Shown here one piece after another: positions 43,722 to 53,159 of a DNA stretch of 64,000 nucleotides. Positions within the stretch are counted from its first letter, which is position 1; each line of letters begins with the position of its first letter. Source of the DNA: Paenibacillus sp. SZ31 (GTDB lineage: Bacteria > Bacillota > Bacilli > Paenibacillales > Paenibacillaceae); the NCBI RefSeq assembly GCF_012912005.1, contig NZ_JABBEA010000001.1, positions 620,001 to 684,000 of the forward strand. Reading direction: 5' to 3'. Both the position numbers and the translations under genes were made by a program. The notes below the pieces were generated by a model. The model was not told where the DNA came from, did no database searches, and was given only the letters and a program-made list of their open reading frames with translations.

Positions 43722-45659
43722 TTAGACCAGACGTGTTGCAATTTCCTCTTTCAGTTGAGCAATGATCTCATCGAGCGGTTTCATACCCAGATCGCCTTCT
43801 CCACGCTTACGCACGGATACCGCTTCTGCATTACGCTCATTCTCACCGACAACAAACATATAAGGCATTTTCTCCAGCTGCGCCTCACGGATTTTATAGC
43901 CAAGCTTCTCATTCCGCAGATCGGCTTCAGCAGAGATCCCCGCACGTTTCAGCTTCGCTTCCACTTCACGCGCATAATCGTCGAAGTTTCCGGATACCGG
44001 AATCACTTTCGCTTGAACCGGAGACAACCACAGCGGGAAAGCTCCTGCAAAGTTCTCCAGCAAGAATGCTGTGAAACGTTCCATTGTACTAATTACACCG
44101 CGGTGAATAACGACCGGACGATGTTTCTGTCCGTCATCTCCCACATATTCAAGTTCAAAGCGCTCAGGCAACAGGAAGTCCAGTTGAACAGTAGACAATG
44201 TTTCTTCTTTACCCAGTGCTGTTTTGATCTGCACATCCAGCTTCGGACCGTAGAACGCCGCTTCACCTTCTGCTTCATAGAATGGAAGGTCAAGTTCTTC
44301 CACAACTTCACGCAGCATGCGTTGGGACATTTCCCACATCTCGTCGTTCTGGAAGTATTTCTCGGTATCCTTCGGATCGCGATAGGACAGACGGAAACGG
44401 TATTCGTTGATCCCGAAGTCTTTGTACACCGTTTGAATCAACTCGATAACACGAGCAAATTCTTCTTTGATCTGATCCGGACGTGCAAAAATGTGTGAAT
44501 CGTTCAGTGTCATTGCGCGTACACGGTGCAGACCTGTTAACGCCCCCGACATTTCATAACGGTGCATCATGCCAAGCTCGGCAATCCGGATTGGCAGATC
44601 ACGGTAGCTGTGCATGCTGGACTTGTACACCATCATATGGTGAGGACAGTTCATTGGACGGAGAACGAGTTCCTCGTTATCCATAACCATTTTCGGGAAC
44701 ATATCATCCTGGTAGTGCTCCCAGTGTCCAGATGTTTTGTACAATTCCACGTTACCCAGAACCGGTGTGTAAACGTGCTGGTATCCAAGGCTTTCTTCCA
44801 GATCCACAATATAACGCTCAAGAGTCCGGCGCAGCTTCGCACCATTAGGCAACCAGATTGGCAGCCCTTGTCCGACCAGTTGGGAGAATGTGAACATTTC
44901 GAGCTCTTTACCCAGCTTGCGGTGATCCCGTTTGCGAGCTTCTTCAAGGAAGTGCAGATGCTCGTCCAGCTGTGCTTTTTTCACAAAAGCCGTACCATAG
45001 ATACGTTGAAGCATTTTGTTTTTGCTATCTCCGCGCCAGTATGCACCCGCGACATTCATCAGTTTGAACACTTTGATTTTGCTAGTCGACGGTACGTGAG
45101 GACCACGACACAAGTCGAAGAATTCGCCTTGCTCATAAATCGTGATCACGCTGTCTTCTGGCAAGTCACGAATCAACTCAAGTTTGTATGGGTCGCCAAC
45201 TTCTTCGAACGTTTTAATCGCGTCCTCGCGGCTAACTTCCTTACGTACAATTGGCAAGTTCTCGTTTACAATACGTTCCATTTCCTTTTCGATCTTTTGC
45301 AGATCTTCGGGATTGAGCGCTTGTTCAAGATCCATATCATAGTAGAAACCATCTTCGATGACTGGGCCAATGCCGAGGCGTACCTCTTGGTTACCATATA
45401 AACGTTTCACTGCTTGAGCCATCAAGTGAGCTGTACTATGACGCATCACTTCAAGTCCTTCTGGTGAATCCAACGTGACAATCTCCACCAATGCTCCTTC
45501 ATGAAGCGTTGTGGACAAGTCCACCACGATACCATCCAGCTTGCCGGCTACGGCATTTTTGCGCAATCCGCTGCTAATCGAAGCGGCTACGTCCTCAATA
45601 CTGCTGCCATCTGCGTACTCACGTACCGAACCATCCGGTAGTTTAATGTTAACTGCCAT
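43722..45659 (-). CDS. thrS: Threonyl-tRNA synthetase
   Basis: 645 aa. The ATG of '[11 protein letters not shown]' lies 10 nt after AGGAGG; an ATG 9 bases upstream is too close to it. Residues 1-65 are the TGS domain, 70-240 the editing domain with '[16 protein letters not shown]', 245-530 the class II catalytic core ('[12 protein letters not shown]', zinc Cys in 'NCPHH') and 540-645 the anticodon-binding domain. It charges tRNA-Thr. Regulation is by the T-box leader upstream. Confidence 0.97.
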   Translation of the reverse strand: MAVNIKLPDGSVREYADGSSIEDVAASISSGLRKNAVAGKLDGIVVDLSTTLHEGALVEIVTLDSPEGLEVMRHSTAHLMAQAVKRLYGNQEVRLGIGPVIEDGFYYDMDLEQALNPEDLQKIEKEMERIVNENLPIVRKEVSREDAIKTFEEVGDPYKLELIRDLPEDSVITIYEQGEFFDLCRGPHVPSTSKIKVFKLMNVAGAYWRGDSKNKMLQRIYGTAFVKKAQLDEHLHFLEEARKRDHRKLGKELEMFTFSQLVGQGLPIWLPNGAKLRRTLERYIVDLEESLGYQHVYTPVLGNVELYKTSGHWEHYQDDMFPKMVMDNEELVLRPMNCPHHMMVYKSSMHSYRDLPIRIAELGMMHRYEMSGALTGLHRVRAMTLNDSHIFARPDQIKEEFARVIELIQTVYKDFGINEYRFRLSYRDPKDTEKYFQNDEMWEMSQRMLREVVEELDLPFYEAEGEAAFYGPKLDVQIKTALGKEETLSTVQLDFLLPERFELEYVGDDGQKHRPVVIHRGVISTMERFTAFLLENFAGAFPLWLSPVQAKVIPVSGNFDDYAREVEAKLKRAGISAEADLRNEKLGYKIREAQLEKMPYMFVVGENERNAEAVSVRKRGEGDLGMKPLDEIIAQLKEEIATRLV

Positions 45660-45751
45660 TTGTCTCATTCCTCCTGTAAATGTAACCTTCGTGTCCAGAT
45701 GTTCATGGACTGATTATCTATTGCTATTCCAGTCATTTTGCAAAGGAACGC

Positions 45752-46000
45752 AAAAAACACCCGTCCCGGCAAAGGGACGAGTGATATATACTCGTGGTTC
45801 CACCCTAATTCAGCTGATTCATCCCTATTCGGAAATACAGCCCTCATTGGCATGACGATAACGGGCATGACCCGGCAGATCCTTACTCGCGGATAATCCC
45901 CCATAAAGGCGATATCTAACTCCACTTTCAAAATTGCAGCTACAAAGGGGTAAACCATACGGGATATCCGGAGGAAATTTCAGCCAGGGTTCCTCTCTCT
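45752..46000 (-). ncRNA. T-box leader of thrS
   Basis: On the minus strand AGGGTGGAACCACG (45793-45806) is the conserved T-box sequence that pairs with the uncharged tRNA acceptor end, followed by a terminator stem (45758-45783; CACTCGTCCC/GGGACGGGTG) and TTTTTT. The roughly 200 bases before it form stem I and other helices. Uncharged tRNA-Thr should prevent termination. I could not assign the specifier codon with confidence. Confidence 0.93.
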
Positions 46001-46006
46001 GCACCG

Positions 46007-46035
46007 ATCTATCGTGTGGTTGTTGTCTTTGTCAA
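46007..46035 (-). promoter_or_regulatory. thrS T-box promoter
   Basis: TTGACA (46030-46035), 17 bp, ATAGAT (46007-46012) on the minus strand. Confidence 0.65.
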
Positions 46036-46073
46036 CGCTTTTGGTTCAATGGTTCACATGAAAAATTCATGGA

Positions 46074-47018
46074 TCAACAGTTATTATAATTGCCGAGATC
46101 ACTTGCGTCAAGACCTGTCAACAATCCTGAACGCAGCACTTCACATTCCGGGCATTGATGACATATTTGCACCTTGTCTTCAAAGATCTGGCATATGGTC
46201 GAGATGATCGGCAGTTCTGGGGTGCGCGTATGCAGCATGACTTTCTCAGGAGAGATTGAAATGAGTGTACTTACAATCATATCTTCAATATCCATCTCCA
46301 GTTCCAGACCCGGCATTTCCACAACGACCTGTTCATCCTTTTTCACGGGTAACAGATTAAGTCCGGCATCAAGCACCTGAAATTCATGCATTCCCTTGTG
46401 AACAAGATGGACCAGAGGTACTTTGGCTTCCTGAAAGAATACAAAATATTTTAACAGCCCCATAAACTCTTCATACTGCCGATCCATCCAGAACTCATCC
46501 AGCGCATACTCCACTAATTCCTGAAGCTCCTGCTTATATGGCCGTATGCGGAAATTGATAATGCCTTCAAGGTGAAAAAAATGAACATCCTCCAAATCCT
46601 GCCTTAGTCCACTGGCCAACGTAGTACGGCGGCGTTCCCGAAGTCCGGGTTGATCCAGATCACCATTTAGTAGTAGAGGCATGCAGATTCGATTAACCTT
46701 CTCCACCTCATGCTCATCCATGACAGAACACGCCTTGGCGATCATATCCTCCACCATGCTGCGTTCTTGTGTCTCCATAATGAAGTCAGCGAGTCCAAGG
46801 GAGAGCAGATCACTGATCCGAGGAATCCATTGCTGGAAGTCTTCGTGATTCTCATTCCCTCTGCACACCCAGGTTGCTCTTCCATCATTATGTTTGAAGG
46901 TGAGCCGAAATCCTCTTTTACTTATATGTAAACCTTTGATTTTTTCCTTGACACAACGATAAAATTGATCCGCTTCCTCTTGCCCCGATACATCGGTCCA
47001 TACAGCGAACAGTTCCAC
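46074..47018 (-). CDS. ytxC: Putative sporulation protein YtxC
   Basis: 314 aa from a GTG 8 nt after AAAGGAG ('MELFAVWTD'); another GTG 9 bases earlier overlaps the site. The protein is soluble, with no obvious catalytic motif, and ends in a Cys-rich tail ('ICHQCPECEVLRSG') that could bind zinc. The sequence style and its place directly upstream of thrS match ytxC of Bacillus, which belongs to a family of sporulation-linked proteins of unknown biochemical role. It is transcribed towards thrS, but the T-box promoter lies between them. Confidence 0.8.
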   Translation of the reverse strand: MELFAVWTDVSGQEEADQFYRCVKEKIKGLHISKRGFRLTFKHNDGRATWVCRGNENHEDFQQWIPRISDLLSLGLADFIMETQERSMVEDMIAKACSVMDEHEVEKVNRICMPLLLNGDLDQPGLRERRRTTLASGLRQDLEDVHFFHLEGIINFRIRPYKQELQELVEYALDEFWMDRQYEEFMGLLKYFVFFQEAKVPLVHLVHKGMHEFQVLDAGLNLLPVKKDEQVVVEMPGLELEMDIEDMIVSTLISISPEKVMLHTRTPELPIISTICQIFEDKVQICHQCPECEVLRSGLLTGLDASDLGNYNNC

Positions 47019-47198
47019 AAGAATCACTCCTTTCCTTCCTGTTCAAAGTATATGGCAAGGCCGATGGGGATATACGAAGCGGATTGATGGAAAGCGTGTC
47101 ATGATTTCTCAGTATATTATGAAGAGGTTTGGAGTTAAGACAAAAATGTGTTATTATTTTAATAACAGTATGTTTCACGGAAAAGGAGGGAAGCCAAA

Positions 47199-47603
47199 AT
47201 GAGACAACAACCTAGAATACTCCACTACACCATTATTATCATTTTGTGCGTTTTCCAAGCCTTGTGCTTCCCTATTCCGATGCAGTCCGAATCTGCCGTT
47301 GGGGTGTCTGTTGACGCAAATTCCAATAAGGAAGTGTTGTTACAAATACCCGAATCCCAGCAGAAACCTGTCATTCGCAAATATCCACAAGTTATGTCCA
47401 AGCTGATTGCGGTTACGCATAATAAGCCTGTCTTTCTTGTCCTCGCATTGTTATTGATGCTGCGAATCCCTACAACGGGTCTGTCCTTTAAACCGTGGTA
47501 TTGTCTGTTCAAACGCAGATTATTTTTGCTGCCTATTAAGTTTACCAGCATGTATGTATCCCTCACCCCGATGGCACCCAAATACGTGAACGCTCTTCAC
47601 TAG
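47199..47603 (+). CDS. Small hypothetical membrane protein
   Basis: 134 aa; AAGGAGGG lies close to the ATG. A hydrophobic segment at residues about 10-26 may be a signal peptide or TM helix, and a second helix lies at about 75-90 ('KPVFLVLALLLMLRIPTTG'), with a basic tail after it. No family is recognised. It is divergent from ytxC and upstream of khtT, 293 bases away, so a link with the antiporter is possible but unsupported. Confidence 0.6.
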   Translation: MRQQPRILHYTIIIILCVFQALCFPIPMQSESAVGVSVDANSNKEVLLQIPESQQKPVIRKYPQVMSKLIAVTHNKPVFLVLALLLMLRIPTTGLSFKPWYCLFKRRLFLLPIKFTSMYVSLTPMAPKYVNALH

Positions 47604-47896
47604 CCGTTACGACGTATTTACAGGTTGCTTTTGCATGGAGACACCTCTGTATTTAAGACGGTGTGCTTGTGCATAACTTATAACCCTTTTAGCACACGTT
47701 AGATAAGCCAATGTTTATAACAGTACCTATTTTTGTTATACCCACACCGACAAATTCAAATCATATGGCTGTGTCAGGAATTTCTGGCTCTGTTTACCCG
47801 CATCATTTGATGTGCCTTGGAGCAACAGATGATTCATTTTCGGGAAATAAGCCTGTCTTCTGTGGCCAGCCCCTAATTATAAGGAGGCAACAATCC
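47604..47896 (+). other. Structured leader-like region upstream of khtT
   Basis: GTGTGCT/AGCACAC (about 47660-47697) and TATAACA/TGTTATA (47716-47722 with 47734-47740) are inverted repeats. I cannot match this stretch to the ydaO/yuaA c-di-AMP riboswitch or any other known class. Confidence 0.4.
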
Positions 47897-48391
47897 ATGG
47901 ATGTACGCGAAACAGACTTGCCGGGAATCGGCAAAAAATTTCAGATTGAAACAAGCAGCGGTGATAAAATTGTCATTATTATTCACGATGACGGTCGCCG
48001 GGAAATGTACCACTTCGAGTATGATGATCCCGATCAAAGTATCTCGATGATTACGCTTGACGATTACGAAGCACGACAGATTGCTGCTATTGTTGGCGGA
48101 TTGACTTACAAACCGAAGCAGCTTGAAAATATTGAAGTCACGTTTGATGACCTGATTATCGAGTGGTACAAAATCGAACCATCCTTCGGAAGTATCGGTA
48201 AATCCATCGGTGAATTGGACGTACGTCAAAACTCTGGGGCAACGGTGATCGCCGTTGTAGAGAAAAATCACAAAAAACATATCAGCCCAGGTCCGGAGGT
48301 AGTTATCAGTGCAGAATCCACGGTGGTAGCCGTTGGCGAACGCAATCAGCAGAAACTGTTTAAATCCCTCCTCCTGACTGGAAGGGGGTAA
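47897..48391 (+). CDS. khtT: K+/H+ antiporter regulatory subunit KhtT
   Basis: 164 aa from the ATG with AAGGAGG upstream; the frame is open 62 codons further but that part is not KhtT-like. The N-terminal domain begins '[19 protein letters not shown]', very close to Bacillus KhtT, and residues about 75-160 form an RCK-C domain that binds c-di-AMP in Bacillus ('[14 protein letters not shown]', 'GATVIAVV'). It controls the KhtU antiporter encoded 4 bases downstream and so links K+ export to the second messenger. Mechanism is from the Bacillus work; the binding residues were not verified here. Confidence 0.93.
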   Translation: MDVRETDLPGIGKKFQIETSSGDKIVIIIHDDGRREMYHFEYDDPDQSISMITLDDYEARQIAAIVGGLTYKPKQLENIEVTFDDLIIEWYKIEPSFGSIGKSIGELDVRQNSGATVIAVVEKNHKKHISPGPEVVISAESTVVAVGERNQQKLFKSLLLTGRG

Positions 48392-48395
48392 ATAG

Positions 48396-49634
48396 ATGGA
48401 TCATCTGATATTCGAAGTAGGTCTGGCCCTTGTGCTCATTGCAGCAGCCGGCCTTTTATCGGCAAAACTAAGATTTTCGGTCGTTCCATTTTATATTCTG
48501 ATCGGGATGGCCGTTGGGCCACATGCCATGAAAATCTGGCATCTGGACTTCCGTTTTATTGAGAGTCAGCCTTTTATTGAATTTATGGGTCGGATCGGTA
48601 TCCTGTTCCTTCTCTTCTACCTTGGACTTGAATTCTCGGTAGGTCGTTTAATTAAATCGGGTCGCTCCATTGCAGTAGGCGGCTCGATCTACATCGGCAT
48701 TAACTTTACGCTGGGATTATTATTCGGTTTTATGTCCGGCTTCCCGGCCGCAGAAGCACTTATTATCGCAGGTATAACTACCATCTCTTCCAGTGCCATT
48801 GTAGCCAAGGTACTCGTCGATTTGAAACGAACGGCCAATCCGGAGACAGAGATGATATTGGGTATCATTATGTTCGAAGATGTATTCCTCGCTGTATATA
48901 TCTCGATCTTGTCCGGACTTGTACTTAGTGATTCATCCTCCATCGGAGGCGTCTTCATGTCCGCACTCATTGCCCTCGGATTCATGCTTATTGTGATTAT
49001 CCTTGGACGCAAAGCAACACCGTTACTAAACAAATTGCTTAAAATTCGATCGAATGAACTATTCTCTCTCGTTGTATTCGGAGCCTTGTTCCTGGTAGCC
49101 GGTTTCTCTGAAACCATTCATGTTGCCGAAGCGATCGGTGCATTGCTTGTTGGACTGGTGCTTGCTGAAACAGAACATGCGAAACGGATTGAGCACTTGA
49201 TTCTGCCGTTCCGTGACTTCTTTGGAGCAATCTTCTTCTTCAGCTTCGGATTGTCCATTGATCCGTTGTCCCTGGGTGGCGAAGCCGTGTGGCTGGCTCT
49301 GATTGCAGTTGTTATTACATTGTTCGGTAACTTCCTGGCAGGTATGCTGGCTGGACGCAGTGCTGGACTATCGCCCAAAGCATCGGCCAATATCGGATTA
49401 ACCATTGTGTCACGGGGTGAATTCTCCATCATCTTGGCGAACATGGGTAAGGCCGGTGGACTGTTACCAATGATTCAACCGTTTGCTGCATTGTATGTCC
49501 TGATTCTGGCCATTCTGGGTCCTTTATTGACCAAAGAGTCCAAACACGTATTCCGTTTATTGGATAAAATATTTAAGTTCAAAGATACTCGGAAAAAGAA
49601 AGAAGAACCGAAGGTTCTGCAGAAAGAAGGATAA
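48396..49634 (+). CDS. khtU: Cation/proton antiporter KhtU (CPA2 family)
   Basis: 412 aa with about twelve membrane helices in the CPA2 (Kef-like) pattern, including 'GLEFSVGRLIKSGRS', 'ITTISSSAIVAKVL' and 'EAIGALLVGLVLAE'. It ends in a short charged tail. Paired with KhtT it should export K+ in exchange for protons at alkaline pH or after K+ overload. It follows khtT by 4 bases. Confidence 0.93.
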   Translation: MDHLIFEVGLALVLIAAAGLLSAKLRFSVVPFYILIGMAVGPHAMKIWHLDFRFIESQPFIEFMGRIGILFLLFYLGLEFSVGRLIKSGRSIAVGGSIYIGINFTLGLLFGFMSGFPAAEALIIAGITTISSSAIVAKVLVDLKRTANPETEMILGIIMFEDVFLAVYISILSGLVLSDSSSIGGVFMSALIALGFMLIVIILGRKATPLLNKLLKIRSNELFSLVVFGALFLVAGFSETIHVAEAIGALLVGLVLAETEHAKRIEHLILPFRDFFGAIFFFSFGLSIDPLSLGGEAVWLALIAVVITLFGNFLAGMLAGRSAGLSPKASANIGLTIVSRGEFSIILANMGKAGGLLPMIQPFAALYVLILAILGPLLTKESKHVFRLLDKIFKFKDTRKKKEEPKVLQKEG

Positions 49635-49746
49635 TTCCTATGTCTGTACAGAACAGACATACTATCGTACTTCGCGGCTCTACGCCGATCTTTCTGTGAT
49701 TAACCCAGGGAGAATGGCTCGAAAGCCGCACAAAGGAGGATGACCT

Positions 49747-50652
49747 ATGAAAGCACCTCTGATATCGGCTAATCCGGTGCCAAACACCGCCAAGACCAGA
49801 ATATCATCTACCCGCCGCTGGTTAAACTTGTTGCTTGTGATTGCGGGCGGAATTCTGGCCTCCGTGGGACTTGAATTGTTCTTACACCCCAATAAGATCA
49901 TTATTGGAGGCATTACAGGCATTTCCTCACTGTTCGCCCACTGGACCGAAATGAGGATTGGATTATTCCTATTTTTATTCAATGTTCCGTTTATATTTCT
50001 GTCCTACAAGATTGTGCAGAAGAAATTTGTACTGGTAACTGTTCTAGGTCTGGTTGTCTTTTCGATCGGTGCCATTGTGCTTCATCCCATGCCGCCACTT
50101 GTAGAGCACCCGCTGGCTGCCGCCATGTTTGGCGGATTATGCCTCGGACTCGGAATTGGGCTCGTCGTGCGGTATGGTGGGACACTGGATACGCTGGAAA
50201 TCGGTGATCCGTCTTCCCGTCCACCTGAACGTGTATTTAGCGGGAAACGGATGCTTATCGAAAAAATAATCATGCTGCTTAACTTGTTGATACTGACAGC
50301 CGCTGGGGTTGTCTTTGGCTGGGACCAAGCGATGTATTCCGTAATCGCCTATCTTATTGCTTATGAAATGGTGTACATTGCGTTCAGGGGCTTCTCTTCC
50401 AAACGCAAAATATGCATTCTGACCACGCAAAGCTCTCAAGTTGAAAAAGCTGTACGCAAACGGCTGCGCCGTGAACCTGGAACGCTGGAAGCAGCTTCTG
50501 ACTCAACACAACTCGCTATGGCGGAAGGATGGATCAAACAGATCCCGGGTGCACTTTATTATGAGGTACACGTGCTGGAGATGATCTGGTTGAAGTCCAT
50601 TGTGCGTCACATTGATCCGCATGCGGGCATTGTGACGAATCCGGAAAAATAA
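49747..50652 (+). CDS. YitT family membrane protein
   Basis: 301 aa; AAAGGAGG lies 7 nt before the ATG. Five or six membrane helices (about 28-215) with 'LHPNKIIIGGITGISSL' form the YitT/DUF161 core, followed by a soluble DUF2179 domain (about 220-295, 'VHVLEMIWLKSIVRHIDPHA'). Family members are widespread in Bacillota with unknown substrate. It follows khtU by 112 bases and may be read from the same transcript. Confidence 0.9.
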   Translation: MKAPLISANPVPNTAKTRISSTRRWLNLLLVIAGGILASVGLELFLHPNKIIIGGITGISSLFAHWTEMRIGLFLFLFNVPFIFLSYKIVQKKFVLVTVLGLVVFSIGAIVLHPMPPLVEHPLAAAMFGGLCLGLGIGLVVRYGGTLDTLEIGDPSSRPPERVFSGKRMLIEKIIMLLNLLILTAAGVVFGWDQAMYSVIAYLIAYEMVYIAFRGFSSKRKICILTTQSSQVEKAVRKRLRREPGTLEAASDSTQLAMAEGWIKQIPGALYYEVHVLEMIWLKSIVRHIDPHAGIVTNPEK

Positions 50653-50777
50653 TAGCTCATGTAAGTTGAACTAAAGATACTTACACTGACACTACGATGA
50701 CAGAACAACCTTCCAATCGCTGTTATCCCCAGATTTTTTCTATTCCCTTTTCTCAAGGGAAAAATCCGGGGATAAAG

Positions 50778-50795
50778 GCGAACGCTTCGCTTTTT
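50778..50795 (+). terminator. Terminator downstream of the YitT gene
   Basis: GCGAA/TTCGC with TTTTT behind it. Directly before it (50723-50775) is a large stem, TTATCCCC with GGGGATAA plus inner pairs. Confidence 0.6.
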
Positions 50796-50844
50796 CAGGT
50801 TTTTTCTGCCCTCTTCGTTGTCGTGTAATTTTAATTCAACTTAC

Positions 50845-50908
50845 AAAAAACGCTCTCTTCCCCTATGGATGGACAGTATTGTCCACCAAGGTCAGAGAGC
50901 GTTTTTTT
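50845..50908. terminator. Bidirectional terminator before the ADH gene
   Basis: AAAAAACGCTCTC and GAGAGCGTTTTTTT form the base stem, with TGGACA/TGTCCA inside. It serves the minus-strand dehydrogenase gene and backs up the rightward terminator. Confidence 0.88.
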
Positions 50909-50930
50909 CTGTTATTATAATTAATTGTTA

Positions 50931-51944
50931 TTATAGCTCAACGATGGCTTTGACTACATGTGAATCTGGCAATAACCATTGGTCTATTGCTGTAGGTAAC
51001 TCATCAAATTCCACGCGGTGTGTGATATAACAATTCATGCTTAACTTCTTTTGACGCAAGGTCGACAGGACATGTTCAAAATCTTCACGGGTTGCGTTTC
51101 GACTGCCCAGGATACTCATCTCTCGCTTGTGAAACTCAGGATCATGAAAGGTAATATCCGCTTTCACTAGCCCTACAAAAATGAGCTGACCACTATGCGC
51201 CACATATTGAATGGCCTCATTCATGGAATTCACATTACCTGTTGCGTCAAAAACAGCCGTAGCATAGTCACCTCCGGTGATTTCAGCCACTTGTTCTACA
51301 GTACGTTCATTGGCCTGAACCAGATCATCCGCCCCAGCCCAAGTACGACTGAGCTCCAGCCTGTCCAGATTACGATCAACGGCAATAACACATGCCCCCG
51401 CCTGTTTGGCGAATGCCATGACGCCAAGTCCAATGGGGCCAGCTCCAATCACAACCACATGCTCACCAGGCTTGATTCCTGCTCTCCTGACGGCATGGGC
51501 ACCAATGCTTAATGGTTCTACCATCGCCGTCTCATCCAGCGTCAAACCTTCTGCTGAAAGCAGATGTGAGACAGGCACGCTGATTCTTTCTCTCATGCCT
51601 CCGTCAACGTGCACACCCATGACTTGCATGGACACACAGCAATTGGTTTTTCCATTGCGACATGCAATACAATGACCGCAGTGCAGATACGGAATAATGC
51701 TTACCTGATCCCCGGGCTGCAGCCCTGCATCGTTCGGACCGATCTCTTCAATAACAGCCGCCAGTTCATGACCGAGTACGCGAGGATAGGTAAAGAACGG
51801 CTGATTGCCTTTGTACGCATGCAGATCCGTTCCACAGATACCAATCCGTCGAATGGCAATCAATGCCTCCCCTTCTGCTCGTTCCGGTTGAGGAAGGTCC
51901 TGCAGCTCCAAACGGTCTATTTCTTGACATACAATGGCTCTCAT
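50931..51944 (-). CDS. Zinc-dependent alcohol dehydrogenase (MDR family, sugar/polyol type)
   Basis: 337 aa. The catalytic zinc site includes Cys37 in 'GICGTDLH' and His59-Glu60 in 'GHELA'; the structural zinc motif is 'CGHCIACRNGKTNCC'. The NAD-binding Rossmann motif 'GAGPIGLGV' lies near 168-176. It resembles L-galactonate/threonine/sorbitol-type dehydrogenases. Its ATG overlaps the stop of the aldo/keto reductase gene (ATGA), so the two oxidoreductases are co-expressed and probably act on consecutive sugar-derived intermediates. Substrate unresolved. Confidence 0.9.
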   Translation of the reverse strand: MRAIVCQEIDRLELQDLPQPERAEGEALIAIRRIGICGTDLHAYKGNQPFFTYPRVLGHELAAVIEEIGPNDAGLQPGDQVSIIPYLHCGHCIACRNGKTNCCVSMQVMGVHVDGGMRERISVPVSHLLSAEGLTLDETAMVEPLSIGAHAVRRAGIKPGEHVVVIGAGPIGLGVMAFAKQAGACVIAVDRNLDRLELSRTWAGADDLVQANERTVEQVAEITGGDYATAVFDATGNVNSMNEAIQYVAHSGQLIFVGLVKADITFHDPEFHKREMSILGSRNATREDFEHVLSTLRQKKLSMNCYITHRVEFDELPTAIDQWLLPDSHVVKAIVEL

Positions 51945-52918
51945 CGTTGTTCCCCCTTGGATGCTTCTGATGTCATGTTGTTATGCTCTGTATTATATTC
52001 AGGACGTCCGCTTGACCACGTCTCATTATGCAATGGGGCCAAAATGCGCAACACTTCATCCAGTAGGCCCTGATCTATCGGTTCTTCTACCCACGTTGCG
52101 TTATTGATGATATTGCGCTGGTTGGCACTGCTCACCAGTGTTGTGGGAATGCGTTCATTCGCCGTCGAGAATTGCACAGCCAGCTTGGCAATGTCACTGC
52201 CTTGTTCTGCACAGAAGCGGGCAGCCTTCAAGCAGAGTTGTTTCACCCGTTCATCTGCCGGATGCCAGGCAGGAGCACCTCGGGTACTTAACAAGCCCAT
52301 AGAAAGAGGCGAAGCATTCACGAGGCCCACTTCCTTCTTTTCCAACAGGGGCAACAACGATAACAATGAGGTATCATTCAATGAATAATGACAATACGAG
52401 ATGATCGCCTCGGCATCGATCTGTGGCAGAACCTTCTCGAACAACGGCAAGGGCAATCCGCATATCCCCGCATGACGGATAACTCCCTGCTCTTTCAGCC
52501 GCAGCAACGTTGGAAAGGCTTCTTCGATAATAATCTCTGCTGGTACAAATTCAATATCATGCAGGAATAAAATATCAATATAGTCCGTATGCAGTCGATT
52601 CAGACTCTCTTGCACACTATTCAGAATCCGCTGACGAGAAAAATCAAACTCATTTTCCCCATACCGTCCGGCTTTGGTTGATAAAAAGTACGAACTGCGC
52701 GGCAAGCTACGAATGGCTTCACCCAACACCGTCTCCGCCTTCGTCAGTCCGTAATAAGGTGAAACGTCTATGTAATTTATCCCCGCATCTACGGCAGCAT
52801 GTACGGTACGAACCCCTTCGTCCCGGTCAATGTCACGAAATACTGAACCGAGTGAGGATGCTCCAAAGCTCAATACAGGTACGTCCAGTTCTGTCTTTCC
52901 AAGTATTCTTCTCTTCAT
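51941..52918 (-). CDS. Aldo/keto reductase (L-fucose/aldose dehydrogenase type)
   Basis: 325 aa from the ATG of 'MKRRILGKTELDVPVLSFGA'; an upstream ATG adds 17 unconserved residues. A TIM-barrel aldo/keto reductase with catalytic Tyr in 'YIDVSPYYG', Lys in 'LSTKAG' and His in 'DILFLHD'. The pattern is close to D-threo-aldose (L-fucose) 1-dehydrogenases. It is translated just before the zinc dehydrogenase. Together they may oxidise an aldose and its product; the actual sugar is not evident. Confidence 0.88.
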   Translation of the reverse strand: MKRRILGKTELDVPVLSFGASSLGSVFRDIDRDEGVRTVHAAVDAGINYIDVSPYYGLTKAETVLGEAIRSLPRSSYFLSTKAGRYGENEFDFSRQRILNSVQESLNRLHTDYIDILFLHDIEFVPAEIIIEEAFPTLLRLKEQGVIRHAGICGLPLPLFEKVLPQIDAEAIISYCHYSLNDTSLLSLLPLLEKKEVGLVNASPLSMGLLSTRGAPAWHPADERVKQLCLKAARFCAEQGSDIAKLAVQFSTANERIPTTLVSSANQRNIINNATWVEEPIDQGLLDEVLRILAPLHNETWSSGRPEYNTEHNNMTSEASKGEQR

Positions 52919-53046
52919 CGGTTGGCTAGCCCCTTCCCAGCATGTCTGACTACACAAGTTCCTTCTCATTGTAACAGTTCAATTTCAATATAAAATATCG
53001 GCAATTGCGTAAGATGTACTGTTTAATGACCTTGATCTGCGGAAAA

Positions 53047-53091
53047 ATCAAAAAGCCCACCGTCTCTCCAAACGGAGTAGTCGGCGGGCTT
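53047..53091 (-). terminator. Intrinsic terminator of mqnC
   Basis: AAGCCCGCCG with CGGTGGGCTT followed by TTT and a T-rich tail on the minus strand. Confidence 0.75.
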
Positions 53092-53159
53092 GGCTTTATA
53101 AACACTCATCTACGATTAGCATTTATAACATGTATAAGCGTAATTTCAAATAATTAATA

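Noticed and set aside
43689..45401. Two long plus-strand frames opposite thrS
   Set aside because: Explained by antisense reading of thrS.
47604..47896. ydaO/yuaA c-di-AMP riboswitch upstream of khtT
   Set aside because: The characteristic conserved segments were not found, only two short inverted repeats.
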